Both the position numbers and the translations under genes were made by a program. This document shows positions 35,497 through 43,968 of a stretch of 64,000 nt of DNA, piece after piece. How positions within the stretch are numbered: the first letter of the stretch is position 1; every line of letters begins with the position of its first letter. The stretch is from Sandaracinaceae bacterium. GTDB taxonomy: Bacteria > Myxococcota_A > Polyangia > Polyangiales > JADJQN01. The notes beneath the pieces were generated by a model. That model was not told the DNA's origin, made no database searches, and was given only the letters and a program-made list of their open reading frames with translations. The stretch spans positions 434,001 through 498,000 of the forward strand of contig JADJQN010000015.1 of NCBI GenBank assembly GCA_016712745.1, in the 5' to 3' direction.

Positions 35497-35541
35497 GCTC
35501 TGCGCGACAAGCCGTTCGTCAAAATGAAAGGTCGCCCCACC

Positions 35542-36027
35542 GTGATCCGCACATCGTTGAAGGCTGGCTGCGTGCTTGTCACTTCCCTCCTCTTCGCCTG
35601 CGCGAATAATGGGGACGTTCCCCTTTCTTCTGCGCCGGCGACTCCAGTCGAAGCGCCGCCGACGGATTCGCTCGAGCGGGCCGTCGTGGCTGCGGCCGCG
35701 CCAATTCTGCACGGAATGAACGGCGAGACGCCGTTCGAGCATGGAACGTTGGTAGAGCACGGCAGCTCGGAGCACACGATCGTTCTCGAGCGTGGACGTT
35801 GCTATCGCATCGTCGCGGCCGGCGCGCCGACCATCTCAGATCTCGATCTGGCGCTCTTCGATTCGAGCGGCGTCGCTGTCCAGCGCGATACACGTCATGA
35901 CTCGGTTGCGATGGTTGGCGCGGCGGACGCCGTATGTCCGCAGGAGCACGGCGCGTATCGACTCGAGGCGAGTGCAGCAAGCGGGCAGGGTGCGTTTGCG
36001 CTGCGCTTGTTTGCATCGGCGCATTGA
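35542..36027 (+). CDS. Small lipoprotein, unknown function
   Basis: A predicted lipoprotein of 161 aa if it starts at GTG 35542, which has AAAGG ten bases upstream and gives a normal-length signal with lipobox Cys20 (LFAC). ATG 35524 is six codons earlier but lacks a ribosome-binding motif. The mature part has one beta-rich domain (about 65-160) with HTIVLERGRCYRIVAAG, SDLDLALFDSSG and GAYRLEASAASGQGAFALRLF, resembling a PPC-type or C2-like sandwich with two Cys that may pair. No enzyme motif. It is followed ten bases later by the AgmX-domain gene. Confidence 0.75.
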   Translation: MIRTSLKAGCVLVTSLLFACANNGDVPLSSAPATPVEAPPTDSLERAVVAAAAPILHGMNGETPFEHGTLVEHGSSEHTIVLERGRCYRIVAAGAPTISDLDLALFDSSGVAVQRDTRHDSVAMVGAADAVCPQEHGAYRLEASAASGQGAFALRLFASAH

Positions 36028-36037
36028 GGTTGGAGTG

Positions 36038-36574
36038 ATGGTGCGCATTGCGAGCCTGCTGATGGTGATGTTGGTGATGGCGTGTGGGAGGTCGGACGCG
36101 AGTCCGAGTCCGAGCCGGAGTCCGACTCCGAGTCCGAGCCTGAGTCCGAGTCCGAGTCCGAGCCCGACGCTCGGCGAGCTCGCTACGAACACAACATCTC
36201 CGATGCACACGCCGGCGTCGCCCGGCGCCTACGTGGGGCCGCGCCCTTCGGTGCGTATTGGTGACTTGCAGGTGAGCGGCGCGATGTCCGGCGCAGCGGT
36301 TCGCGGCGGCGTGGCTCGCAAGGTGAACTACGTTCGCTATTGCTACGAGCGCGAGCTTGCGAACAATCCGCTCTTGCAAGGTACCGCACTGCTTTCGTTC
36401 GTAATCAACGCGGACGGGTCCGTGCATGACATACACGTCGATGTGGGCGACATGAGTTGGCCGGCTCTTGGCGAATGCATTGCGAGCGCCGCGCAGCATT
36501 GGGAATTCCCCATCAATCCGGGCGGCGAAGTCACCACGGTGTCCGCAGTTCCTTACGAGCTTTCACAACACTAG
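36038..36574 (+). CDS. Lipoprotein with Ser-Pro repeat and AgmX/PglI-type C-terminal domain
   Basis: A 178-aa predicted lipoprotein with lipobox LVMAC (Cys16). ATG 36038 or the next codon GTG 36041 could be the start; a GGAG motif fits both. A Ser-Pro repeat (about 22-43) is encoded by a hexanucleotide array. The C-terminal domain (about 75-178), VARKVNYVRYCYERELANNP, FVINADGSVHDI and LGECIASAAQHWEFP, matches the AgmX/PglI C-terminal (TonB-like energy transducer) family widespread in myxobacteria. It is probably co-transcribed with the preceding lipoprotein. Function is unknown beyond a periplasmic or outer-membrane location. Confidence 0.82.
   Translation: MVRIASLLMVMLVMACGRSDASPSPSRSPTPSPSLSPSPSPSPTLGELATNTTSPMHTPASPGAYVGPRPSVRIGDLQVSGAMSGAAVRGGVARKVNYVRYCYERELANNPLLQGTALLSFVINADGSVHDIHVDVGDMSWPALGECIASAAQHWEFPINPGGEVTTVSAVPYELSQH
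36100..36165 (+). repeat. Hexanucleotide tandem repeat (GAGTCC, 11 units) inside the AgmX-domain gene
   Basis: Eleven consecutive 6-base units: seven read exactly GAGTCC and four are one- or two-base variants (GAGCCG, GACTCC, GAGCCT, GAGCCC). In the reading frame each unit gives Ser-Pro or a variant (Arg-Ser, Thr-Pro, Leu-Ser). Unit gain or loss would keep the frame and change only linker length. Confidence 0.9.
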
Positions 36575-36585
36575 ATTCGTAGCCG

Positions 36586-37380
36586 ATGCACGTCTCCGCC
36601 CTGCACGTTTACCCAGTGAAGTCGGCCGCCGGGCTCGCGCTCGACCGCGCAGAGCTTGACGACCGCGGCATTTTGCACGACCGCGCGTTCATGTTCGTCA
36701 ACGCGAAGGGGGAGTTCCTCACGCAACGCGAGCATCCGCGCATGGCGTTGATTCGGACGACACTCACCAAAGACACTCTTCAGCTGGACGCGCCCGACCT
36801 TCCGTCCATCTCATTGCCTCTCGAGCGCAGTCATCTCGCACCGCAGATGCGTGTGAAGGTTTGGAGTGACTCGTGTCTTGCCTCCGTTGCTTCGGACGAC
36901 GCGAACGCATGGGCCACGGCATTCTTCGGCGAGGTCGCGCATCTGGTGTGCATGCCGCAGACGACGAAGCGGCGCGTAGACACGCGCTACGTGAGTGAAA
37001 ATCGCAACGTGCGATTCGCGGATGGCTTTCCACTGCTCGTGACAAACCAAGCGTCGCTTGAAGCATTGAACGCACGCCTCGCGCGTCCGATCTCGATGTC
37101 GCGCTTCCGCCCTAATATTGTCATCGCAGGCGGATCAGCGTTCGAGGAAGACGGGTGGCGGCGGCTGCAAGTCGGCGAGCTAATCCTTGAATGCGTGAAG
37201 CCCTGCTCGCGCTGCGTCATCGTGAACATCGATCCTGAATCAAGCTTCTCGCGTCCAGAACCACTGGCCGCCTTGGCCGCGATTCACAGAGTTAGAAACC
37301 GCGTCCTATTCGGACAAAACGCGCTCAACGACAAACCGGGCGTCATCGCCGTGGGCGACCAAGTGCGCTTGCTCGATTAA
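36586..37380 (+). CDS. MOSC domain protein (YcbX/YiiM-like)
   Basis: A 264-aa cytoplasmic protein with an N-terminal MOSC_N beta-barrel (VSALHVYPVKSAAGLALDRAEL, then GILHDRAFMFVN) and a C-terminal MOSC domain. The conserved Cys that carries sulfur or binds the molybdenum cofactor lies in ECVKPCSRCVIVN near residues 203-209. FRPNIVIAGGSAFEED is the typical central segment. Relatives work with Moco in reduction of N-hydroxylated compounds. The last Asp codon and the stop fall inside the first unit of the palindromic repeat that follows. Confidence 0.92.
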   Translation: MHVSALHVYPVKSAAGLALDRAELDDRGILHDRAFMFVNAKGEFLTQREHPRMALIRTTLTKDTLQLDAPDLPSISLPLERSHLAPQMRVKVWSDSCLASVASDDANAWATAFFGEVAHLVCMPQTTKRRVDTRYVSENRNVRFADGFPLLVTNQASLEALNARLARPISMSRFRPNIVIAGGSAFEEDGWRRLQVGELILECVKPCSRCVIVNIDPESSFSRPEPLAALAAIHRVRNRVLFGQNALNDKPGVIAVGDQVRLLD

Positions 37381-37450
37381 AGGGGACTGTCCCCTTTTCC
37401 GATTAAAGGGGACTGTCCCCTTTTCGATTAAAGGGGACTGTCCCCTTTTG
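37375..37450. repeat. Three tandem palindromic repeats filling a convergent gap (probable bidirectional terminator)
   Basis: Three copies (37375-37400, 37401-37425, 37426-37450) share the core AAAGGGGACTGTCCCCTTT, a perfect 9-base inverted repeat around one base, with flanking A/T runs. Period is 25-26 bases. They occupy exactly the space between the MOSC gene and the SppA gene stop at 37451, and copy 1 supplies the MOSC stop codon. On either strand each copy is a GC stem followed by T residues, so the array should stop transcription from both sides. The core looks like a dispersed REP-type element. Confidence 0.85.
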
Positions 37451-39904
37451 TTAACGCAGGTCGATTGTGTAGGGCATCAGTGCGAGCGCGCTCATGTCGC
37501 CCATGTGTTGCATCGCGATGGCGGTGCGGATTGTCGCGCGGATATCGGCGGGCAGCGCGGCCATGACGCTTGCTGCGTCTTCGGCCGCACTCGCAGAGCC
37601 GCCCGCACCAAGGACGTAGTCGAGGATGCCTTCCGGTCGGCGCGGTAAGACGGTGATGCCGGCGCATTCGTCGAGGTCCACGAGCTCACGCGCGCGCACG
37701 AGCGCCGATTGCAATCCTCCGAGGTGGTCGACGAGATGCATCGTCAGTGCGCGGTCACCGGACCACACGCGACCACGACCCGCCGCATCCACTTGCGCGG
37801 GAGTGAGATTGCGACCTTCGGCCACGCGATTCAGGAAGAGGCGATACCAGAGCCGCACTTTGTCCGCGAGCATCGCGCGTTCGTCGTCGTCGAAAGGACG
37901 CCAGATGGACTCGGCCCCGGCATGGCGCCCTCGGCTGATGTTTGTGACGTTGATGCCGACGCGGTTCGCGAGTTCAATGACATCGACCTTGCCGAAGAAT
38001 ACCCCGATAGACCCGGTAATCGTGCTCGGATCGGCCCAGATTTCGTTCGCAGCGGACGCAATGTAGTAACCGCCGCTGGCAGCAACGGCGCCGAGCGATG
38101 CGATCACCGGTTTGCGGGCGCGCGCACGGCGTATTGCGCGCCACACCTGATCGGATGCGAGCGCGGAGCCGCCAGGCGAATCGATCCGCACGACGATGGC
38201 TCGAACAGACGCATCCGCAGCCAACTGTTCAATAGCGCGCGCCGCCGTGCGACCACCGGTCATGTGAATGTCGAGAAAAGGAATATCGATGTTATTGCCA
38301 TCGACGATGTCGCCATTGATGAGCACAACGCCGATGCGCCCTGGCGCGGCCCACTGTTGGTCCATTTCGTTCGGCGCCTCGCCCCGACGTGGAAAGCTGC
38401 CGCCGAATCCGGCGCTTAGCTCTTCGGCCATATGCCATTCGTCGGCCTCCGCATCGCCGATAGACGCGGCCAGTGCTTCGGACGTCACATACGGGCCGCC
38501 GTCAACGAGAGCGCTTACGCGTTCAACCGGAACCGTCAGGTCACCGGCGAGGTCGTGCAGCAAGCGTGAGAATGAATCGTCCATCATCGCGGTGTGATCT
38601 TCGAGTGACGGCGCGCTCATCGCGTTGTTCTCGAGTTGCTCGACCGCGCTCTTGTAAGGTCCGATGCGAATGAAGTCGGCGTGAAGGCCAGCGTTCGCGA
38701 GTGCGTCGCCAAGCAAGAGAGTGTTGCTCGACGGACCCATCAAGCGAACGCCACCTGCCGGATCGAGAAGTACGCGGTCCGCTCCCGCGCACGCGTAGAA
38801 TTCACTGCCCGTTCCGTCATCAAGATGACAGACCACGCGCTTGCCGGCCTGCTGAAGCGTGCGAATGATCAAGCGCAGCTCCTGCGCGAGCGCCAATCCA
38901 AGTCCACTTCCGCGAGGGCGCAAGAGCACGCCCGCTACCTGAGGATCGTGAATTGCGCGGTCTAGCTGAGCGACCAAACGAATGAACGATTGTGCGTTTG
39001 TACCGCGAAGCTCCACGTCGAGCACGTAGCGACCGGTGGGAATGGCGTGATCCCGCTGTCCGTTTTCAAGGCGTGCGATGCCGAACGCGCCCGGCGACTC
39101 TTGCGCGGTGTTGCCTACGAGCACGCCACCGCCCGCCGATGCATTGCCGAAGTTCACTAAGAGGCCCGCGGTGAGCATCGTCGTCTGATCGGCGTCTGAG
39201 ATATGGTCGATTTGGCCGCGCGCAAAGAAGCTGCCTACGTACGGAACGCCTAACAGCATCGCCGCCGTCGCGCCCATGCGACCTTCTTGATCAACCACCG
39301 CGGCGGCATCAAGGGTCAGTATCGAGCCGACGGGTCGCAAGCCTACGCCAAACACAAACGACCGAGGCACGACGCCCAGCAGGGGATTGTTGTAACCGGG
39401 CGCGTTCACGTCGCGCGCGAGCAGGGACAAAGTCAAGAAGTCAGCGGCGCGAAAACTTGCCGCCAAATCGACGCTCACTGCGCCATCCAAAGAGCCTGAT
39501 CGCGAATCGATGAAACGCGTGTTGATGCCGAAGGACCAAAAGGGCGAAGCGCGCATTGCGAGCGCGAACGTGCCCACGAAATCATTTCCGAGTGTCGGCA
39601 TCTGCCGCGCCTCCAGACCGGCGCCCAGCGCTAATCCGAAGGGAAGGGGGAGCGCGCCGTAAAGCGCATGGCCCCCTATCCATTGAGTGGAGCGCGTCGC
39701 GCCCGCGTAGACCAAGCTTGCGTGAGGCAGATAGGCGAGTGCCGAAGGGTTCGCGGTGATGGCGCGCGCATCGTCTGGCGCCGCGACCATTTCGGTGGAG
39801 GAGGCGACTGACGCGGTATCTCTGCGCCACTGCGCGTGCACCGGTGCTGAGGCACCCCAAATTAACAGTGCGACCGCGCTGTACGCGCAACGAATTCGCT
39901 TCAT
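37451..39904 (-). CDS. SppA-type S49 peptidase fused to an N-terminal outer-membrane-like beta-barrel domain
   Basis: An 817-aa protein starting at ATG 39904 with a cleavable signal peptide (ending VHA-Q near residue 24). Residues about 30-285 are beta-rich with alternating hydrophobic strands (SLVYAGATRSTQWIGGHALYG, LALGAGLEARQ, FGVGLRP, GLLVNFGN) like FadL/PorV-type barrels. Two S49 repeats follow: the first holds the general base in GPYKSAVEQ (Lys about 418) and the second the nucleophile in GAVAASGGYY (Ser about 610), with DSPGGSA before it. That is the complete Ser-Lys dyad of E. coli SppA. The N-terminal signal replaces the usual membrane anchor. Confidence 0.85.
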   Translation of the reverse strand: MKRIRCAYSAVALLIWGASAPVHAQWRRDTASVASSTEMVAAPDDARAITANPSALAYLPHASLVYAGATRSTQWIGGHALYGALPLPFGLALGAGLEARQMPTLGNDFVGTFALAMRASPFWSFGINTRFIDSRSGSLDGAVSVDLAASFRAADFLTLSLLARDVNAPGYNNPLLGVVPRSFVFGVGLRPVGSILTLDAAAVVDQEGRMGATAAMLLGVPYVGSFFARGQIDHISDADQTTMLTAGLLVNFGNASAGGGVLVGNTAQESPGAFGIARLENGQRDHAIPTGRYVLDVELRGTNAQSFIRLVAQLDRAIHDPQVAGVLLRPRGSGLGLALAQELRLIIRTLQQAGKRVVCHLDDGTGSEFYACAGADRVLLDPAGGVRLMGPSSNTLLLGDALANAGLHADFIRIGPYKSAVEQLENNAMSAPSLEDHTAMMDDSFSRLLHDLAGDLTVPVERVSALVDGGPYVTSEALAASIGDAEADEWHMAEELSAGFGGSFPRRGEAPNEMDQQWAAPGRIGVVLINGDIVDGNNIDIPFLDIHMTGGRTAARAIEQLAADASVRAIVVRIDSPGGSALASDQVWRAIRRARARKPVIASLGAVAASGGYYIASAANEIWADPSTITGSIGVFFGKVDVIELANRVGINVTNISRGRHAGAESIWRPFDDDERAMLADKVRLWYRLFLNRVAEGRNLTPAQVDAAGRGRVWSGDRALTMHLVDHLGGLQSALVRARELVDLDECAGITVLPRRPEGILDYVLGAGGSASAAEDAASVMAALPADIRATIRTAIAMQHMGDMSALALMPYTIDLR

Positions 39905-40002
39905 ATCGAGGTTCAATACCACAGTTGCGACGCAGTAGCCTGGCGGCTGGGGACACTGTACCTTGCACCTGAATGGTAGGGGTTTTGGGCAGCGTTTCTC
40001 TT

Positions 40003-40812
40003 ATGCGCTTAGTCAGCATCTTGCTTGCGGCAAGCTGCGTTCTTTTTTTGCGCGTGAGTCCGCTCGCCGCGCAGGAGAGCAGCGTTCAGCCTCCGCCGGC
40101 AGAAGCAGTCGAGCTCTATCGCCAAGGCAGGGAGCTCTATCAGCAAGGACGTTACCGCGACGCACTGTTGGCCTTGCAACGTGCTGCTGCGCTCGACCCG
40201 ACCTCCGCGAATCTCGCGTACAACGTTGCCCGCGTACAAGAGCTGCTCGGCGAGATTGATCCCGCGATCCGTTCGTACCATCGCTATCTCGATTTGCTAC
40301 CGGCGACGCAAGCCGATGAACACGCGCGCGTTGAAGGAATCATCCGGCGCCTCGAAGGCGCACGAGGCGAAGTCGGGGGCGCGCACCCCGTGGAGACACA
40401 ACCCACGCAGGATGAAGCGCTGCGCGATGTCGGTCCGGTGGTCGTTCGCGAACGCGGCGTCGCTGATGTGGCGTTCTTTGCCACAGCCGGCACTGCGGCG
40501 GCTTTCCTAATCGCGGGCACCGTTTGCGGAATTCGCGCACTCGGGCTGCAATCGGAAGCTAGCGATTTCGTCGTCGGACGCGATGGTTCTCTTTCACAAC
40601 ACGAAGCGCTGGTCGCAAACGCGAACACCTTCGCGATGGCTACCGACATCGCTTTTGGGGTGGGCGCAGCGCTCGCCGTCACAAGCGGCTTGCTCTACTT
40701 CCTGCGCTCGCGAGATACTGAACACTACCCAGAAGGCTCCACACCCACCCCCGTGCCTGAGGTTTCGGTGAATACGCAAGGGTTTATGCTTTCACTGCGG
40801 GGGAGCCTGTGA
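40003..40812 (+). CDS. Exported TPR protein with two C-terminal membrane helices
   Basis: A 269-aa protein starting at ATG 40003 with a signal peptide (ending LAA-QE near 23). An ATG at 39973 is in frame but would spoil the signal. Residues about 33-110 hold two TPR-like repeats (AVELYRQGRELYQQGRYRDALLALQRA, LAYNVARVQELLGEIDPAIRSY). Two hydrophobic segments follow (about 155-175 and 210-235) with a short loop. This layout is common in myxobacterial TPR proteins of unknown role. Its stop overlaps the next gene's start (TGATG), so it is coupled to the MopE-type lipoprotein. Confidence 0.78.
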   Translation: MRLVSILLAASCVLFLRVSPLAAQESSVQPPPAEAVELYRQGRELYQQGRYRDALLALQRAAALDPTSANLAYNVARVQELLGEIDPAIRSYHRYLDLLPATQADEHARVEGIIRRLEGARGEVGGAHPVETQPTQDEALRDVGPVVVRERGVADVAFFATAGTAAAFLIAGTVCGIRALGLQSEASDFVVGRDGSLSQHEALVANANTFAMATDIAFGVGAALAVTSGLLYFLRSRDTEHYPEGSTPTPVPEVSVNTQGFMLSLRGSL

Positions 40813-42293
40813 TGCGCGTTCTCGCGTGCCTAGCGCTCGCGTTCGCACTCTCGGCGTGCAGCGTCATCGTGACACCCGAGAGTGATCCGATTCGCTGCGA
40901 CTCAAGTCTCGGCGATATGTGTCCCAGCGGGACTTCGAGCATCGGCGGATTCTGCGTGGATCCAAGCACGGTTGCAGACGCTGGCTGCACGGCCTCGATG
41001 GAGCTCTGCGACGGACGCGACAACGATTGCAATGGCGTCGTCGATGATGGCGCCGATGCGGATCACGACGGCTTCAGTTGGTGCGGTGGCGGGATGCGTC
41101 TGCTCGCCGACTGCGACGATGGGGATCCGAGCTCTCATCCTGCGGGTGTGGGCATCTCCGCAGGGATCGAAATCTGTGACGGGCACGACAACGACTGCGA
41201 TGGCTCGACCGACGAAACTACCGACGGTCCTCTCTGCACAGTTGCCGGCACGGAATGCATTTCGAGCGTGGGCCTTTGCTTGAAGCCGGATTGCACCGTG
41301 CCCGGCCATCTCTGTAGCCCTGGCGACTTGTGCGTCATCAATACCGACGGTACGTGGCTGTGCGATCCACGTAAGGGCTGCGACTCCTCGGCTACGAACG
41401 CCTGCCCGGGGACCCAACGTTGCAACCCAGTGACACACGAGTGCTTTGACTACGAGCTTGAGCTTGGGGCGGCGTGCACGGCTGATATCGAGTGTCGAAG
41501 TGGCGCATGCATGGAGAGCGCTGCGTTTCGACTCCCGGGTTCCGTCACACGCGTTTGCGCAGCAGCCTGCTGCAGCGATAGCGACTGCAGCAGCCTCGGC
41601 GGTATCTGCTGGGCATCGGGTTCAGGAGCGCGCGCCTGCTTGCCACGCTCCACGATTGCACGACCCATGACAGCGGGTGCTGGCGTTGCCTGGGCGGCGT
41701 GCGCCGCTGACACCGAGTGTGCGTCCGGCGTTTGCGAAGCCGGCCATTGCCTCTCCACCTGCACTGACAGCGCCCAATGCGCAGGAGGCGCAGCGCTCAC
41801 GTGTTCGATTGCGGCGGGCATTCACGATGCAGGACGTACAGACCTCAGCAGTTACTCTTGCCAAGCGACAACCGGCACTCTGGAGTCTGGGCAACTCTGC
41901 GCATCGCCCGAGGAGTGCAAGTCCGGCATCTGCTTGCAGCTGGGCGTCGGTGCATCGTTTAGCATCGCGCTTTGCACCGAGCCCTGTAGCGCAAGCGTCG
42001 ACTGCGCGGGGTTCTCGGGGCTCACTGCCTATTGCGGTTACGGCTATATCGACGCCCCGTCAGGCGCACGCGACTTCTTGCCGCTATGCATCCCCAAGAT
42101 CTTCGAATCGGGCGACGCCACCACCGGCTCGAGCTGCACGGCGGATCTCGATTGCTACGACGGAGCATGCGAAGACCACATTTGCGCGGATACCTGCTGT
42201 AGCGATCGCAGCTGTGGGAGCAACGCCTCCTGTAGGCCGGTGCGTAGTGGAAGCCTCTGGGCCATGCGCTGCATCCCCAATACCAGCCCTTAA
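40812..42293 (+). CDS. MopE-type Cys-rich lipoprotein
   Basis: A 493-aa predicted lipoprotein with lipobox LSAC (Cys16). ATG 40812 is used; a GTG just before it is also open. Two Asp-rich putative metal-binding motifs stand out, LCDGRDNDCNGVVDDGAD and ICDGHDNDCDGSTDE, each paired with a DCDDGDPSSHP-type loop. The rest is a Cys-rich series of short disulfide modules (CxxDxECxSGxC...) up to the C-terminus, which carry repeated CCSDxxC patterns. No enzyme domain is seen. It may work with the preceding TPR protein, with which it is translationally coupled. Confidence 0.82.
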   Translation: MRVLACLALAFALSACSVIVTPESDPIRCDSSLGDMCPSGTSSIGGFCVDPSTVADAGCTASMELCDGRDNDCNGVVDDGADADHDGFSWCGGGMRLLADCDDGDPSSHPAGVGISAGIEICDGHDNDCDGSTDETTDGPLCTVAGTECISSVGLCLKPDCTVPGHLCSPGDLCVINTDGTWLCDPRKGCDSSATNACPGTQRCNPVTHECFDYELELGAACTADIECRSGACMESAAFRLPGSVTRVCAAACCSDSDCSSLGGICWASGSGARACLPRSTIARPMTAGAGVAWAACAADTECASGVCEAGHCLSTCTDSAQCAGGAALTCSIAAGIHDAGRTDLSSYSCQATTGTLESGQLCASPEECKSGICLQLGVGASFSIALCTEPCSASVDCAGFSGLTAYCGYGYIDAPSGARDFLPLCIPKIFESGDATTGSSCTADLDCYDGACEDHICADTCCSDRSCGSNASCRPVRSGSLWAMRCIPNTSP

Positions 42294-42354
42294 TAACGGT
42301 AGAAATTGCGTTCGCTAGTGTAGACGGGGCGCGTGTTAGACTTCGCGCCACTTC

Positions 42355-43968
42355 ATGCGGATTTGCCCGCAATGCCGGACGCAGTACGCCGAGTCGGACG
42401 TTCGCGTCTGCACGAAGGACGGAACACGCCTCATGGAAGCGCGACACTTCGCGTCGGCCGAGGCCGACCCGCTACGAGGCGTAGTTGTCGGCGGTCGCTT
42501 CAAGATCATCTGGCGCATCGGCATCGGCGGCATGGGCACTGTCTACCGAGCGGAGCAGGTGGGCTTGGATCGTCAAGTCGCACTCAAAATTTTGAAGCGG
42601 GAGCTCATCGCTGATCGCGAAACGGTTCGACGCTTCGAGCGCGAAGCAAAGTCGACCAGTCTGCTGGTGCACCCGAACACGGTACGCGTCTTTGACTACG
42701 GTGAGACGACAGACGGTTTGCTCTTCTTGGCGATGGAGCTCCTCGAGGGCGAGCTCATCACGCAACGCCTCGAAGGCCAGCGCGCGATGGAGTTGCACGA
42801 GGCGGTCGTTGTCGCAAAACAGATACTGCAGAGTCTTGCTGAGGCACATAGCAAAGGGATCATTCATCGCGACTTGAAGCCCGACAATATCTTCTTGATG
42901 CGCGTGGACGGCCGCGCCGATCCGGTGGTGAAGGTCTTGGACTTCGGCATCGCCAAGGTGATTCAGGGCGAACGCAAAGTCGATCAGCTGGAGACTCAGG
43001 CGGGAACGGTGTTCGGAACGCCCCGCTACATGTCGCCCGAGCAGGCGCAAGGCAAGCCACTTGATGCGCGCAGCGATCTCTATTCGGTCGGCGTGCTGCT
43101 CTACCAGATGCTGACGGGGCGTGCGCTTTTTCTCGACGATGACGCAGTTGTCGTGATGGCCAAACACATCAAAGAGCGACCGGTTCCGATGCGCAAGGTC
43201 GCGCCACAAGCTCGGATCCCCCAAAGCCTCGAGCGGGTCGTGATGAAGGCACTGGAAAAGGAGCCTAAAGACCGCTTTCTGAATGCCGAAGAATTCGACA
43301 ATGCCCTGACCGCGTGTCTCCCCGATGTCGAAGCAGCGATGCGCAATCCCACGTCGTCGCGACCTGTCGCTGCGGTGACGGCACTTTCGTCAGTTCCGCG
43401 CGCCGCATTGTTTGCAAGCATCGCCGTACTGTTCGTCGCACTGGTGATCGCAATCTATGTGCTCACATCGAAGCCTTCGCATTCTCGGCAACAGCTTATC
43501 GTGACACCGGTCCAAAGTTCGGACTCCGCCGTCGACGAGCAAGCTCCGGTCGTCACGTCCGTGCTTCTTCGTACCGAGCCATTGGGTGCAGAGGTACAGC
43601 GAGACGGAGAAGTGCTCGGCGTGACTCCGTTGCGTGTAGCTCTGGGCGAAGGCGGCACATCGGTGCCCGTGTCGTTACATCTCGACGGTTACGACGACGC
43701 GAACGTAGAGCTTACGAGCAGCAACTCGACCCCATTGATTGCCCTCAGCCCGCGCATTGGCGTGAACTCTGTCAGCGGCAGTCCCGCCGCGGCTACCAAA
43801 CGTTTAGCGACCGGTGCGCGCGACGCTGCCGTGCGTGCGTCCGCAAACCGGGCTGCGCCTCAGGCCGCGCCCTCTATCACTACCCACGTGGCGCCACCCG
43901 ACAACGCAACGAACATGGACACGTCCATGCAAACGCCCGCCAGCGACCCTTACGAACGTTTCGAGTGA
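42355..43968 (+). CDS. Ser/Thr protein kinase with C-terminal PEGA domain
   Basis: A 537-aa membrane kinase starting at ATG 42355. The N-terminal CPQCRTQY...CTKDGTRL is a partial zinc-ribbon-like motif (three Cys). Kinase domain about 48-315 with GIGGMGTVY, VALKIL, HRDLKPDN, DFGIAK and GTPRYMSPEQ, predicted active. A membrane helix at about 350-372 separates it from an extracytoplasmic PEGA domain (about 400-460, LRTEPLGAEVQRDGEVLGVTP), likely binding a surface or wall component, then a Thr/Ala-rich tail. The last 19 bases overlap the convergent metallophosphoesterase gene. Confidence 0.92.
   Translation: MRICPQCRTQYAESDVRVCTKDGTRLMEARHFASAEADPLRGVVVGGRFKIIWRIGIGGMGTVYRAEQVGLDRQVALKILKRELIADRETVRRFEREAKSTSLLVHPNTVRVFDYGETTDGLLFLAMELLEGELITQRLEGQRAMELHEAVVVAKQILQSLAEAHSKGIIHRDLKPDNIFLMRVDGRADPVVKVLDFGIAKVIQGERKVDQLETQAGTVFGTPRYMSPEQAQGKPLDARSDLYSVGVLLYQMLTGRALFLDDDAVVVMAKHIKERPVPMRKVAPQARIPQSLERVVMKALEKEPKDRFLNAEEFDNALTACLPDVEAAMRNPTSSRPVAAVTALSSVPRAALFASIAVLFVALVIAIYVLTSKPSHSRQQLIVTPVQSSDSAVDEQAPVVTSVLLRTEPLGAEVQRDGEVLGVTPLRVALGEGGTSVPVSLHLDGYDDANVELTSSNSTPLIALSPRIGVNSVSGSPAAATKRLATGARDAAVRASANRAAPQAAPSITTHVAPPDNATNMDTSMQTPASDPYERFE

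Noticed and set aside
37375..37450. Possible CRISPR array
   Set aside because: Units are palindromes separated by only a few bases with no unique spacers, and no cas genes are near.
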